Assembly (NCBI GenBank): GCA_019671005.1
Contig: CM033726.1
Coordinates: 7,261,213 to 7,325,212 of the forward strand
Reading direction: 5' to 3'
Source: Hibiscus mutabilis
Taxonomy: Eukaryota > Streptophyta > Magnoliopsida > Malvales > Malvaceae
DNA length: 64,000 nucleotides
Numbering within the stretch: the stretch's first letter is position 1; each line of letters opens with the position of its first letter. The translations under genes were made by a program, and so were the position numbers. Below the pieces are notes generated by a model, which saw only the letters and a list, made by a program, of their open reading frames with translations, searched no databases and had not been told where the DNA came from. Below are positions 22,764 to 34,999 of this stretch, one piece after another.

Positions 22764-23245
22764 TAGGAGTGTTCATGGTATGTTAACTGTACCATTTAAC
22801 ATAAATAGTTGGTTAACTGTTATAGCGGTTATTAAACTATAACCTAACCATTAAGAAATGATTAACCGTTAAATTTTTAAACGGTTAACCCTATAGCAGT
22901 TAACTGTTACTTAACAATACGGCTATCGATTAACCTGTAACCTATCACAAAAAAAATTCACATGTTTTTTAATTCTTTTGAGAATAATAAAATTATCTCT
23001 TCGATAAACATTACATTAAAATTTTCAAAAAATATTTAAATTGAAAAATTCTTGTCACAAACTTTATTTTATGTCTAAATAATTTAATAATAGTTAACCT
23101 ATTGGTTAACCATTAACCATAATTTTAGCAGTTGGTTAACTAAAATCATTTAACCTTAACGGTAGATTAATTAATCGATAAAATTTAACGATTATACTAA
23201 TTAACTATTACGATTAACGGTTACAATTTATTTTGCACACTCCTA
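22764..23245. mobile_element. hAT-like non-autonomous element rich in GGTTAAC
   Basis: It starts taggagtgttcatgg and ends with the complement gcacactccta. The interior is a dense set of 'ggttaac', 'aaccgtta' and related short words on both strands. The end sequence resembles plant hAT-type non-autonomous elements. No ORF and no clear 8-bp duplication. Confidence 0.5.
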
Positions 23246-24168
23246 AATTACTGTGTGTTCACTATATTTACAATTAATTTATGCGGTATAAATAGATTGA
23301 GTGAAAATGACCCAACTAAATGATAGAGTTGTGCTTTATGCGGGAGGGGCTCTTGCCCTCCACGCTCAATTTTTGTTTTACCCCTTGTTTATGTATTTTA
23401 TTTTAAATAATAAATTATTTATAAATTTATCTCTTATTTTTAAATATTTATATTTTATTCTAAATTTTTAATCCAACTTTATTTCTAAGTTGGAGAACCC
23501 GACTTACATAGGTGTACTTATATTTTTTCTTTTTAAGTATTCGACACGTTAAATGAGAAAACCGTGAGTGAAAATAACTAACTTATACTAATATAAATAA
23601 GTTAAAATTATTTTTATCATATATAAAATTAATTAAATTATTATAATAATGTAAAATAATATACTAAATATTTTATAATAAATAACATCATTTATTATAT
23701 TTAAAACTAATAATAAATAATTTCAAAGAACATACTAAATTAGGAAAAATAACTTATACATCATCCAAATATTCACAAGGGTTTTGGCAGAGCATTGGCC
23801 CTGCAGCCCGCCTTTATGGTCATTCTTTTTAAAATATGGTCACCTTAAAATTTGAAGTTATAATTTATTTTATTTGTTTTAATATTATAAAATTATTTTT
23901 GTCCTCATAGTAAAGTATGTAAGTGAAAGTTGGTATGTTTTAATTAAATTAATAGATTAATTTCTATTGGTAATATTTTTTAATCTTTTACTTTTTTATT
24001 CTAAATCCCGTTAACTTTTTATTCCCGACTTATCCACTCTATCCAAATATCATAAAATAATCTATTAAAAAGATATATCATAAAATAATTTCTTTGGAAA
24101 TTATTTTAAAAAATACAATTTATTTGAATTAAATATTTTTTTTGAAAAATCAATTATAGTAAAACAAC
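23246..24168. other. AT-rich intergenic, no gene seen
   Basis: Only simple AT-rich sequence. The short GC-richer islands near 23340 (cgggaggggctcttgccc) and 23800 (gccctgcagcccgcc) have no recognised identity. Confidence 0.4.
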
Positions 24169-24553
24169 GGCTTAATAATAAAGTGTCCAAACTATATTAT
24201 TTTTTATACATGTGATTTAACCATTTGTGGATGAAATAGGTGACTTAAATTTTTTTTTGCCAAAGTAGGTGCCTAAAATTGTATTTCGTTAAAAAATGTG
24301 TCACCTAATCAGAATTTGACATGTGACTTTTATTTTTAATTTTTTAATTTTAAAAATCCCCCTCAAAACCCCCAAAATCTCGAATTTCTAAAAACCCAAA
24401 TCCCCAATCTGACCATTACCGTCGTCATTGGTCACGTTGTCAGCGGTGGAATGAAGCTATTAGGATGATCAATCAATGTAGATGGTGGCCAAGAGGGGGT
24501 GAATTGGCAATTTTAAACTTTTGGAAGCAAATCGAAAGATATAGACAATGAGA

Positions 24554-25768
24554 CCAGAGGCGAATCTAGAAATTTAAACTTGGTAGTTCACCCACAGATA
24601 ATAAATATAATCGTATATGAGATAAAAGTAAATTGAACAAGTCATCAAAAGTTACTTAAGATATTCATAACTGACATGACAAAAGACCTTCAATCACACC
24701 TAAATATATTTGTAAAAGGTCCATTATGATTTACTTACTAACCCTCTTTAATAAAACACATGTATAGAGGAATCCACATTAGTCTATACAAAATTTTTAT
24801 TACTTGCAGGTAATTGAAACCATCTAAAATAACTTTCAACACTTCTTTACCAATGATCACTAATCCTAATCACCAAATTTCTATCAAATTGTTATTATTA
24901 TTATAGAATTAATTTATGAGAGAGAACGCTCTCATTTTTACCTTTTATATAACAATCATTCTTTTTAAGTAAAATAGTGATAAAACCTTCTATTTTCATT
25001 GGTCAAAAAGAGTTCTTTACTCTTTTTGCAAGTGCATGCATGAGAAGATAGTGAAATGTCGAATAATAATTTTTTTATAATTTTCATAATAATATAAACT
25101 GCTTAACAATTAGTAAATTTGTAAATAATAACAAAATTTTAAAATTATTGTAAAAATTATACAACTTTTTTTTTAATGAAAGTATACAAACTTGTTAAGA
25201 ATTTAAGAAATGTGTGTGATAATAAAAAATCAAAAACTTTAAAAGTTTAATTATTGGTTTATTTTAAAATAAAATAAAAATAATGAAGTCATTCAAAATA
25301 TGAAATTACTAAGAAAATTATATAATAATATGAAAACCTTAACTTTTTTAGAAAATTACAATATAGCAATAACTAAAACTGAAGGTTTTCAAAAATAATT
25401 TTAAATAGATTTTAATGAGTTTAATTTTAATATAGATCTAACATTAAAAATAATTATAAACATACTTACATTTATAAATTTGTGTATCAGAGTAATTAAT
25501 GATTTTAAATGAAGTACTCTAATCTTAACAAGGGTATACATGCAATTTGGGAGAAAAAAACTGGCTAAATTGATCAATTTTTAAATATTAAGGGTTAATT
25601 TTTTTGAATAAGGACTAAATTGGTAGAACATATAAGTTTTAAGATTAAAACTGTCATTATTGGATCACTCCTCGTTAAAATATAAACGAACATCTAACAA
25701 GATTTGGTATAATGACAGTTTTAATTTTAAAACTTATATGTTCATTAGTTGGATTTTGCTTGATCTTA
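24554..25768. mobile_element. Foreign insert replacing part of the 3' LTR
   Basis: It begins cagaggcgaatctagaaatt, a phrase typical of decayed plant repeats. The right end contains a hairpin: 25626-25660 (gaacatataagttttaag...) pairs with 25712-25744. No ORF or target duplication, and an LTR segment is missing, so it is an insertion plus deletion rather than a clean transposition. Confidence 0.5.
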
Positions 25769-26020
25769 AAACTTGAAACAAAGGTTTACAAAGGAATTAC
25801 ACAAGTTGGGTGTACAAGATAAGACTCTAAGAGCACAAAGGGTTGGATTTTGCTTGATTGCTTAAATGTTGATCAAAATAAGTTCATTAGTTGTCGCAGC
25901 ATCTTTGGAGTCTTGTATTTATACCCTCTCATTGATTTCTATCCGTTTGGGTGGTTGGAGTATTGAATATAGCCGTTGGAGGGCTTCTTTCCCGCAATAA
26001 ATATTGTCTGCCAACCATCC

Positions 26021-26620
26021 GTATCGATACACGTAGGCCCGTATCGATACCTGTTACAAGAAAAATATAGCCGTTGTGTATAGGCATATCGATACGCGGG
26101 AGGCCGTATCGAAACAATCATAGTGTAAAACATGGGCATATCGAAACGGCAAGGTCGTATCGGTACGGTTTTTGCTCACTGGAATATGACTTGAAAAATT
26201 GCATCGGTACGCCTAGGGCGTATCGATACGGGTAACTGAATATTTAAAAGTTCGTTGGTTCTAATGCTGACAAGGCAACAGTCGAAAATAATAAATGCAA
26301 AGATCTTGAAGATCTTATCAAACCGTATCGGTACGGGTGGATCCGTATTGGTACGTTTAAAAATTCCTTAAACCCAGATTTTAGACCGTATCGAAATAGT
26401 GTAAGTTGTATCGAAACACTTCGCAAAAAAGTTTGCCCAGATAAATATCGTATCGAAACGGGTGAGACCGTATCGATACACATCATTTAAAATGTAGGCT
26501 AAGTTGAAGGCCGTATTAAAACCGGCTAGGTCGTATTGGTACGCTTTGCAAAATCAAATTCCAGTAACTAATTTCCGTATCGAAACACCAAGGGGTGTAT
26601 CGATACGCTAGGGCGTATTT
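26021..26620. promoter_or_regulatory. Paired GTATCGATAC box array, 3' LTR copy
   Basis: The same array as in the right LTR (37217-37801), with extra point changes. Pairs such as 26021/26041 and 26086/26106 keep the 20-bp spacing. Confidence 0.5.
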
Positions 26621-26788
26621 GTGTATTTTGGCTTGAAAACACTTAGAAAAACCTTGGGTTTAAGTCTTTAACTTTGGAAAACTTTTCATTGTAATTTTGT
26701 GAGACGTTTGAGTACTTAAAAATTTATTTCCTTTTACAATTTAGTCTTTAAACACTTTGTTATATCAAAATCAAACATAGGTTTTACA

Positions 26789-26805
26789 ATCTCCCCCTTT
26801 TTGAT
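26789..26805 (-). other. Polypurine tract of the SIRE-type element
   Basis: The plus strand reads atctccccctttttgat just inside the LTR end ttttaca. The minus strand is therefore the purine run atcaaaaagggggagat that primes plus-strand synthesis. Confidence 0.85.
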
Positions 26806-27148
26806 ATAACAAAACCAAAGTGAAAATTTTTAAGTATCTTTAGAAAACTCCCCCTTAATTTAAGACTGAAAATGTTTTAAAATTTTTGGCTAACTTTTCA
26901 CCCCTTTTTTTGTTAGTCAAAATCAATTCAACAGGGATAAAAACTAAAGATAATCAAATTACTCCAAGCAATTTAATAAGCAACATAATCATTTAAATAT
27001 AAAGCATAAGTTCAAGCATAATCAAATCCAATCTAACTTAAAACCTAAAAACATAATCCAAATAACAAAGAAATGATAAAGCATAGGAGTTCATAAAAAC
27101 ATAAGAACATAGGTGCATAAACTAGTCCTAATATGATATGCAATATGC

Positions 27149-28318
27149 CTAAGGATTAGTCCCATCATCTCCATCGTCTTCATCTTCATCCTCATCATCA
27201 TTGTGGACTTGAGTCCCAAGGGAGTGACGCCATTCACCATGAAACGCGGTAAGAGATAAATCCATGGAGTTTTGGCGATTTTCAATAGCCGCCATTCTTT
27301 CTTCCAATGACACAAAGCGTGTGTCAATCGCGGCAAACCCGGAATTCATGGTTGTGTGCAAGCTGGTGAATTGCTCATTGAGATAAGCCATAAGAGCATC
27401 AAAATTTGGTTGAGCCACCGGAGCTTGTGGAATGAGAGCCTCTTGAAGAGCCGCCACCAGTTCGGGTTAAACGCCTTCTGGACGATCAGTATTTCAAACC
27501 CATTCTCTATTGTAGTATGTGAACTTGGCGCGACGGAGAGAACGCTCATCAATTGGATTAGTGAGGGGTTCAACAAAGTCGTAGGAGCAATCAATGCCCA
27601 TCTTGCGAAAGATGTAGCTCAATGCGGTGCCGTATGTGAAGGATGTAACCATAGAAGTGTGGCGATGTTGCACAAGGAAAATGATCTCGGCGAACATGAT
27701 TTGAGCAAGGTTGGGGCGTTTACCCTCACGGAAGCAACAGATCGTGGAGAACTTCCCACCGGATAGACGGAACCATCAAGTGATCATGAGGTGTAGAATA
27801 CGGTCATAGGCATCAAGTACGGTCACAGAGCCTCCAAGGGTATATCCTAAAGAATCCTCATCATCAATTCCCGTATCCTTAAGACTCAAATAGTTTGCTA
27901 AAACGGTTGAATCAATACGAAATTTCTTACCCATCAAATATGATTCAATTGCAATAACCAAGGATCTTTTTTCATTAAAAACACACCGATCATTGGAATA
28001 AAAAATCAAAATAACGTTACGGTATAAAATCCCGGGTATACTCAAAAACTGCATAAATTTCCAATCTTCCATCAAAGGTAGATATTTAAGTTGAAAAATT
28101 TTGGATGATAGAAAATGGATGGAAGTAACACGCTCTTGGTGAATTTTATAACTTTGATACGTTTTAAAACAATCCATGGTATGCGGAAATTGTGGTTCAT
28201 TAAAACAATTTTGATAGATATATGTAAGATTGGGTCGATTACCAATATGGTCGGGATTTTGACTAAGAGGATTGGAACTTGAGGCAATTTATTTTCTTGT
28301 ACGTTTCTTTGGGGCCAT
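27149..28318 (-). pseudogene. Extra ORF between pol and 3' LTR (env-like position), broken
   Basis: The frame opens at an ATG at 28318 (MAPKKRTRK start), is stopped after nine codons, and continues as fragments 27776-28177, 27494-27697 and 27149-27457. The N-terminal part is basic, then comes a globular-looking part (GKKFRIDSTVLANYLSL). The C-terminal part is predicted coiled coil (FTSLHTTMNSGFAAIDTRF, SLEERMAAIENRQNS) ending in an acidic Asp/Glu tail. In Sireviruses an ORF here is often called envelope-like, but I see no signal peptide or membrane segment. The N-terminal part instead recalls the 'putative plant transposon protein' domain. At least two frame breaks and a stop make it non-functional as it stands. 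Confidence 0.6.
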
Positions 28319-28897
28319 AATCTGAAAACAAAATCAAACAGAAAACGATGTATGTATAAATCAACATATTTGATCCAAAAATTAATCCAATAATCAAGGT
28401 ATGGTTTAAAATCTATACAATATAGTTTAAAAACATATACAAGTATAAAAATAATTTTTGGTAAAAGAAAACTTCAAAAACAAAGTTAAAAATTATACGA
28501 TATAATTTTATATTCGAATAAAAAAAATTCAGATTTGAAATTTTTTTTACAAAAATATTGAAAACTATACTACATATGTTCTAAATCTATGATTATAATA
28601 CAAAATCAGTATAAAAATATGTACAAAAATTAAAAAGAAAAAGTTAGGGTTTTATACCTTGAGTTAGAATTTAGGATGAATGAAGAGATATTGATGCACA
28701 AGCTTTATGATTTTTGCTTGGGTTTGATGTAAGAAACAAAAGCACTCAAAGATTTGGAAGTGTTGTGTGAGAAAAAATGAGGGATTTTGAGTTTTTTATA
28801 GAGGATTTTCGTATCTAGGGTTTTAGAAAAAGTTGGTATTTGAGTTAAAGTGAAACACCCTCTTTTAATGCCTTTAAAAATTGCCCAAAGGCTACGC

Positions 28898-29024
28898 GTA
28901 CCGATACGCCACATTAGCGTATCGAAACCAAGTACCAAAACGCTTTAAAGTCGTTTCGATATGCAACCAATACTGGTACAGGTAAACCTGTACCAAAACG
29001 ATTGTAAACAACCCGTATCGATAC
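28898..29024. promoter_or_regulatory. Internal paired-box array upstream of the extra ORF
   Basis: Boxes at 28898/28919, 28932/28953 and 28970/28990, then GTATCGATAC at 29015-29024. They have the same 20-21-bp pair spacing as the LTR arrays. The array lies between the pol stop (29244) and the extra ORF (28318), in the correct place for a second promoter on the minus strand. Confidence 0.45.
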
Positions 29025-29243
29025 GCATGTGCCAGAAATGTCAATTTTGGCTATAGGTTGCTCAAAAATTCGATTTGAATCAAATCGAAATACATGTAAA
29101 TGATATGAGAACACCATGTATGAGTATAAATAGATGCATACTCCCCCTAGTAACAAGCATATATGCATATAGGAGCAAAAGCACATAAGCAATCAATCAA
29201 ACAAATTTAAGCATTTTTTTGAGACCAAAAGAGGCTCTAAGGG

Positions 29244-30795
29244 TCAAGGAAGGCTGGTTAAACCTAACTCTCTCCTAAGAGACCAAAAACGCTCTTTGTC
29301 TAATGGTTTGTTAAAGATGTCCGCTAATTGGTTTGAGCTATCTACATATTCTAGAACTACATCATTTTTCTAAACATGATCTTTAATGAAATGATGCCTT
29401 ATTTCCATGTGTTTGGTTCTAGAATATTGGATGGGATTCTTAGTGAGACAAATAGAACTAGTGTTGTCACACCTAATGGGGATGGTACCTACATCAATTC
29501 CATAATCTAAGAGTTGTTGCTTCATCCAAAGGACTTGAGCACAACAACTCCCTACCGATATATATTCCGCCTCAGTGGTAGATAATGCTACACTATTTTG
29601 CTTCTTAGAAAACCATGATATAAGCATACTACCTAGGAATTGACATGTACCGGGGGCACTTTTTCTATCTATCTTACAACCCCCATAATCCGTATCCAAG
29701 AAGGCATGTAAACTAAAGGAAGACTCTCTAGGAGACCAAAGACCTAAACAATGTGTATCTCTAAGGTATCTAAAGATTCTCTTAACAGCTATAAGGTGTG
29801 ATTCTCTAAGATTAACTTGAAATCTAGCACACAAGCAAATACTAAACATAATGTCGGGTCTACTCGCGGTAAGATAAAGTAAAGATCCAATCATAGAGCG
29901 ATAAAGCTTTAAATCTACAAACTTACCTCCTTCATCTTTGTCAAGCTTTATGGAAGAACTCATTGGAGTGGCTTGAGGTTTCACATTCTCCAAGCCAAGC
30001 TTCTTGAGCATGTCCTTGATGTACTTAGCTTGATTGATGAAGATGTCGTCCTTCATTTGTTTAATTTGGAGCCTCAAGAAGAATAAAAGCTCCCCCATCA
30101 TGCTCATCTCAAACTCACCTTGCATCAACTTAGCAAAATCTTGGCAAAACAATTCATTAGTAGTACCAAAAATTATATCATCAACGTATATTTGAACTAA
30201 TAAAATGTCTTTGCCATTTCTTTTAATAAAGAGTGTAGTGTCTACCTTTCCTTTTTCAAAGCTTTTTTCAATTAGAAAACTTGATAATCTTTCATACCAA
30301 GCTCTAGGAGCTTGTTTCAAACCATATAAAGCTTTTGAAAGTTTAAAAACATGGTTTGGGTCATTTGGATCTTCAAAACCGGGTGGTTGTTCTACATACA
30401 CTTCTTTATTAATAAAATTATTTAAAAATACACTTTTTACATCCATTTGAAAAAAGCTTAAATTCGGATAACATGCAAATGCTAGAAGCATCCTAATGGC
30501 TTCCATTCTAGCTACGGGTGCATAGGTTTCATCAAAATCGATTCCCTCTTCTTGAGTGTAACCTTGAGCAACAAGTCTAGCCTTGTTCCACACTATGTTA
30601 CCACTCTCATCTAGTTTGTTTCTAAAGACCCATTTAGTTCCTATAGTAGATTTATTACTAGGCCTATCAACTAATGTCCAAACTTGACTTCTCTCAAATT
30701 GGTTTAATTCCTCTTGCATAGCCATTATCCAATAATCATCATTTAATGCTTCTTTGAAATTTTTAGGCTCTATGCATGAGATAAAAGCAACATTA
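29244..30795 (-). pseudogene. pol: SIRE-type pol, RT and RNase H part
   Basis: A 451-codon frame (29370-30725) plus extension to a TGA at 29244-29246 after one in-frame TAG. It shows the Copia RT start (AMQEELNQFERSQVWTLV), KARLVAQGYTQEEGIDFDET, FQMDVKSVFLN, and the catalytic YVDD (QIYVDDIIFGT). RNase H follows with DTDYGG, STTEAEYISVG and CDNTSSICL, and HMEIRHHFIKDHV near the end. The catalytic Asp residues of RT are all present. Reading continues upstream as far as the solo LTR at 30796. It copies element RNA into DNA in the particle; here it cannot be made because pol is interrupted. Confidence 0.9.
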
Positions 30796-33462
30796 TGTAA
30801 TACCCCAAAATTTGCTTGTTAGTTGATTTATATGTGCTTGGTGATTAGTTTGCAAAGTTCTTAAAATTGATAGTTTTAGTTTGGTGACTAAAACGTAAGA
30901 TTTCAAAGTTGGTGACAAAAGTGAAAGGTTGGGAAAATTATAAGGACCAAATGGTAATTTTCCCAATAATAAATTTTATGGTAAAAAAATGAATAGTTTA
31001 GATAAGAAGAATAAATTCAGTGGGAATCGGATTTTTGGTACGAGAATTGTGTAAAAAGCTAGTAAAGGTATAAGTTTTGGTAAATTTTTCGGGTAAGTAT
31101 TCGAACTCGGAAAATTATGAAATTTTAATTGGAGCCTTAGTTAGACTCAAGGAACCTTGTGCTGAAATTTGAGAATTTTCTGAGACTGTTTAGATTCGAT
31201 CATATTCGATACCTTATTAATTATCTGTATTTCGAATCGAGTCTAAATTTTAAAGATGGGCCCCATTGGAGTTGGAAAATTTATAATATATTCATTTTGA
31301 ATATTTTATTATGTTCTGGTTGGTTTCTTGAGGTTGGTTGGATTTCAAGTGAATTAGTTGGATTTCAATTAGTTAGTTGGAAACTAACTAAATTGCTAAC
31401 TAGTATTTAAAGTCTAGTTAGATGTTGATAAGGGAATTTAATATTCCATTTTTTTTATTTCAAGACAAGTGGCATAGTATGATTTAATATTGTATTTAAT
31501 GGGTAATAATATGCCAAATGGCATAATTGTGTAAAAAGGAAAGAAAAATAAAAGGATAAATATGATAAAAAGTCAAGCCATCATCTTTATTCTTCCAGCA
31601 AGCTTCGAAAGCTTTAGCCAAGGGAGAAAAAAAATTCAACATCATTGTTGAGCTTACAAGGTTAGTTTTAAGGTTTTGCTATTAGATAAGAAATTAATCT
31701 CCTTGATTTTCTCTACATCTTGATATAATTTTTGCTTAGTTTCCATGTGTTTTTGTTGAGTTTGGAGGATTGGTTAGATGAAGAATTATGGGGAAACTAT
31801 GGCAAAATTTTGGTTTGAGGTTGGAAATGATGAAATGGAAGTGATTCAAGTATATTTGTGTTGTTAGATTAAAGAAAAAAAAGTCTTGATTTTTAAAGAG
31901 AAATTTTAGGGTTTTTGATAAAAATTGAATTGGAAGGTGTTGTAGAAGAAAGAATTGTTTAGAATGATGATATAAATGGTTTGGAGTGAAATCCCTAATT
32001 AATTTGGCATTAGGGACCAATTTGAAAATTTTGAAAAGTTTGGGGACTAAATTATAAAGTTTGTTTTTGGAGTGTAGTGGCTTGAAAAATCAAGTTAAGT
32101 GGTTTGGAGGCTTAATTTGAAATTTTTGGTGACTTTGGGACTTGATTGTAATTTTCGGAAATATTAGTGACCAAGTTGGAAATTTCTAAAGCTTAGGTCC
32201 TTGAGTGTATTTGATGAAAAATGCAAGGATTTAGTTTGAAATTGATGTTAGAAGCTTGAAAATGTCCTTAGGGACTAAAATGCAAAGTTTGGAAATTTTT
32301 ATAAAAAGTGTGAAAAAAATTGGTTCGAATATGGAAATTTTTATCGGATCAATTTTATTGATTTTAGATAATTATTGGTTATTTCCATTATTATTGGTGA
32401 ATTGGGAATATTCTAACATATACTTTGAAATGGTATATGTTATGATTTTTGTAGATAATCACCAAATCGGGGACATAATTAATCGAAAGGGAAAGAAAAA
32501 GTCTTGGATCAAATCGAGTAGTGAGGCATTTTGATACAAGGCAAAGGTGAGTGCATGCATGTTTTTATAATATGTGATAGGAAGACTTGCGATATGTCGA
32601 CCTAAAAAGGTAATTATTTTTTTAAAGTATGAAATTATTTTAAATGATATTTGTCTCGTATTTTTAAAGAATGGCAAAGATATTGTAAAATGGAAATGGG
32701 CCTATTGGAGTATGAACTGTTCCTTTACGATTGAGTTACATGATTTAAATTATAATGCCATGCTAGCCATTATGTTATTGCAGAAATATTTTTATATTTG
32801 CCCTTGGTCATGAGTAGACAGATTGTATTGTGGTATACCATTAGAGTCACATGATTTCGACATGTCGCTTGTTTTCGATACCTTGGTGTCGCTCGTTTCG
32901 ATACCTTCGGGTGTCGCTTGTTTCGATACTTTATTGTGTCGCTTGTTCGATACTCTAATGTGTCGCTCGTTTAAATCACTTCGGTGGCGCTTGTTTTCGT
33001 CATTTAATTATGGCGCTCGCAAAGAATAGTACTTTTAGTACACGACTCGTATATTAGTCACTTAATATTACCTTGGGCTATACGATTTTTAATTGATGAA
33101 TTAAATTATGTTTCAACATAATATGATATGTTTTTTTCCTGCATATTATGAAAAGTATTATGAAATTTAATAGGTTTTACAGGTATCATAAATTGTTTAT
33201 GGTTTATTTCATGTTACTTACCTTATGCCTCACTTGAGTATATTCTCGCCGTGTATTTCGGTGATACGCGTAGGTTGCCTAATAGCTAGTGGGATAGCTT
33301 TTGCATCAGATCGGATATTAGGGCCTACAACGCAGACAGGTTATTTTCTTGTATCTATGACATCCTATTTTGTTGTATTTAGTGGCATGGTAAGTATATT
33401 GTATATTTTATGTGACATTCTCGATTCATATTCGTGTACGGATACGGGTCGGGGGTGTTACA
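30796..33462 (+). mobile_element. Solo LTR (2667 bp) inserted in the SIRE pol, TSD catta
   Basis: It begins tgtaataccccaaaa and ends gggtcgggggtgttaca, with catta on both sides (30791-30795 and 33463-33467). The 'TGTAAYACCCC...GGGGTGTTACA' ends are typical of plant Gypsy (chromovirus/Tekay-like) LTRs. No PBS, polypurine tract or coding sequence. It lies between codons of pol, just before the RT domain, so it arrived after the SIRE-type element. Confidence 0.88.
32866..33020 (+). repeat. Tandem repeat of about 27 bp in the solo LTR
   Basis: Six degenerate units of the form 'gtcgcttgtttcgatacctt', alternating gtcgcttg and gtcgctcg. The unit core tttcgatac is related to the box of the SIRE LTR arrays, although the LTR family is different. 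Confidence 0.65.
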
Positions 33463-34980
33463 CATTACATACATTTTTAAGAGAAAGTCTAGTGGTTACC
33501 CTTTTGGATAGATCACCCAAAATCTCACCACCTTTGACATAGTTGTACTCTCTTGGGTAGCTCACTTCCTTTTCCTCTAGGCTCATGTCCTTCAAGGCTT
33601 CTAGAGGTGGATCTTGTGTTTCTTTTTCTTAGGTTGGAACTTCATTCACCTTTGATGATTGCCCACCATCATTGGTTTCAAAAATCCTTACATCATCATC
33701 ATCACAACAATCATTCCTCGGAAGGAGGTTATCATCTAAAATCATATGTATTGACTCTTCAACAACTAAGGTTCTTTTATTAAATACTCGATAGGCTTTA
33801 GAGTTTAAAAAATACCCTAAGAAAATAGCTTCATCACTTTTAGAGTCAAATTTGCCCAAATTGTCTTTTCCATTGTTTAAAACAAAACATTTACAACCAA
33901 ATGGATGCAAATAGCTAATGCTAGCCTTTTTGGATTTTAAAATATCATAAGAAATTTTCTTTAAAATAGGCCTAATCATTACTCTATTTATGATATAGCA
34001 AGCCGTATTAGTGGCTTCCGTCCAAAAATATTTTGGCAAATTGTTTTCACAAAGCATAGTTCTAGCCATTTCCTCTAAAGTTCAATTTTTTCCTTTCAAC
34101 AACCCCATTTTGTGGAGGTGTTCTAGGAGCTGAAAATTGTGGCTAATACCGTTTGAGTTACAAAAATTTTCAAAACCTAAATTTTGAAATTCGGTGTCAT
34201 GGTCACTTCGAATGTGAGAAATAGTTTGGCCAAGGTCATTTTGAGTAATTTTTGAAAATGTGATGAATTTTTTCTAAAGCCTCATCTTTGGCACTTAAGA
34301 ATAAAACCCAAGTGTATCTAGAGTAATCATCAACTAAAACATATGTATATGATTTTCCACCTCAAGCTAGTAGTTTTAATAGGACCAAAAAGATCCATGT
34401 GGATCAATTGTAAAACTCTACTAGTTGAAACATCATTAATAGGTTTGAAAGAAACTCTTTTATGTTTGCCTTTTGCACAAGCATCACAAATTTTGTATGC
34501 CCTAATTTTTTTATGCCATAACCATGAATCATGCTCATTATTTGCAACAAAACATGCACGAGAAATATGTATGTCATCTAGATGCACCATGTATATGTTT
34601 TCTATGCGATGACCAAAAAACAAACTTTTATTTGTTTTAATGTTTAAAATTTTGCAACCATTAGAATCAAAAACAACATTGAAACATTTGTCACATAATT
34701 GACTAATACTTAAAAGATTATGTTTTAGACCGTTGACATATAAAACATTATCAATGAGAATGGATGAGTGATTACCAATAGAACCAATTCCTTCAATGTG
34801 GCCTTTGGAGTTGTCACAAAATGTTACTACTCCTCCACTCTTTGGCTTTAGTTCCAAGAATCGACTCTTGTCTCCGGTCATGTGTCTTGAGCATCTACTA
34901 TCAAGGTACCATGAGTTTGCACTTGTAGCCTTGGCCTTGTAGCAATGCCCCCTATAAACATGGAATCAAACTTTGATTTT
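33463..34980 (-). pseudogene. pol: SIRE-type pol, protease-flank and integrase part
   Basis: Order on the minus strand: DSRCSRHMTGDKSRFLEL near 34890 (protease-side), SISQLCDKCFNVVFDSNGCK, then the zinc-binding region and DLFGPIKTTSLRWK (first catalytic Asp) near 34370. The end of integrase (MARTMLCENNLPKYFWTEA, then HPFGCKCFVLNN and KSDEAIFLGYF) is at 33629-34069. Several frame breaks occur between 34069 and 34330. The reading frame runs into the solo LTR and resumes at 30795. Confidence 0.75.
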
Positions 34981-34999
34981 TGGTTCCCTTAAGTTTTCA

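Larger units (their letters stand above)
24458..26788 (-). mobile_element. 3' LTR of the SIRE-type element, rearranged
   Basis: Outer part 24458-24553 and inner part from about 25769 to 26788 match the right LTR. Between them about 250 bp of LTR (equivalent to 36716-36966) is replaced by about 1.2 kb of foreign AT-rich DNA. The inner part holds the same paired-box array (from 26021, for example boxes at 26021 and 26041). Confidence 0.8.

Noticed and set aside
27356..27766. 136-codon plus-strand protein
   Set aside because: Opposite strand of the extra ORF of the SIRE-type element.
33553..33783. His-rich small protein on the plus strand
   Set aside because: It is the opposite strand of the SIRE-type integrase end; the His run is the complement of an acidic tract.
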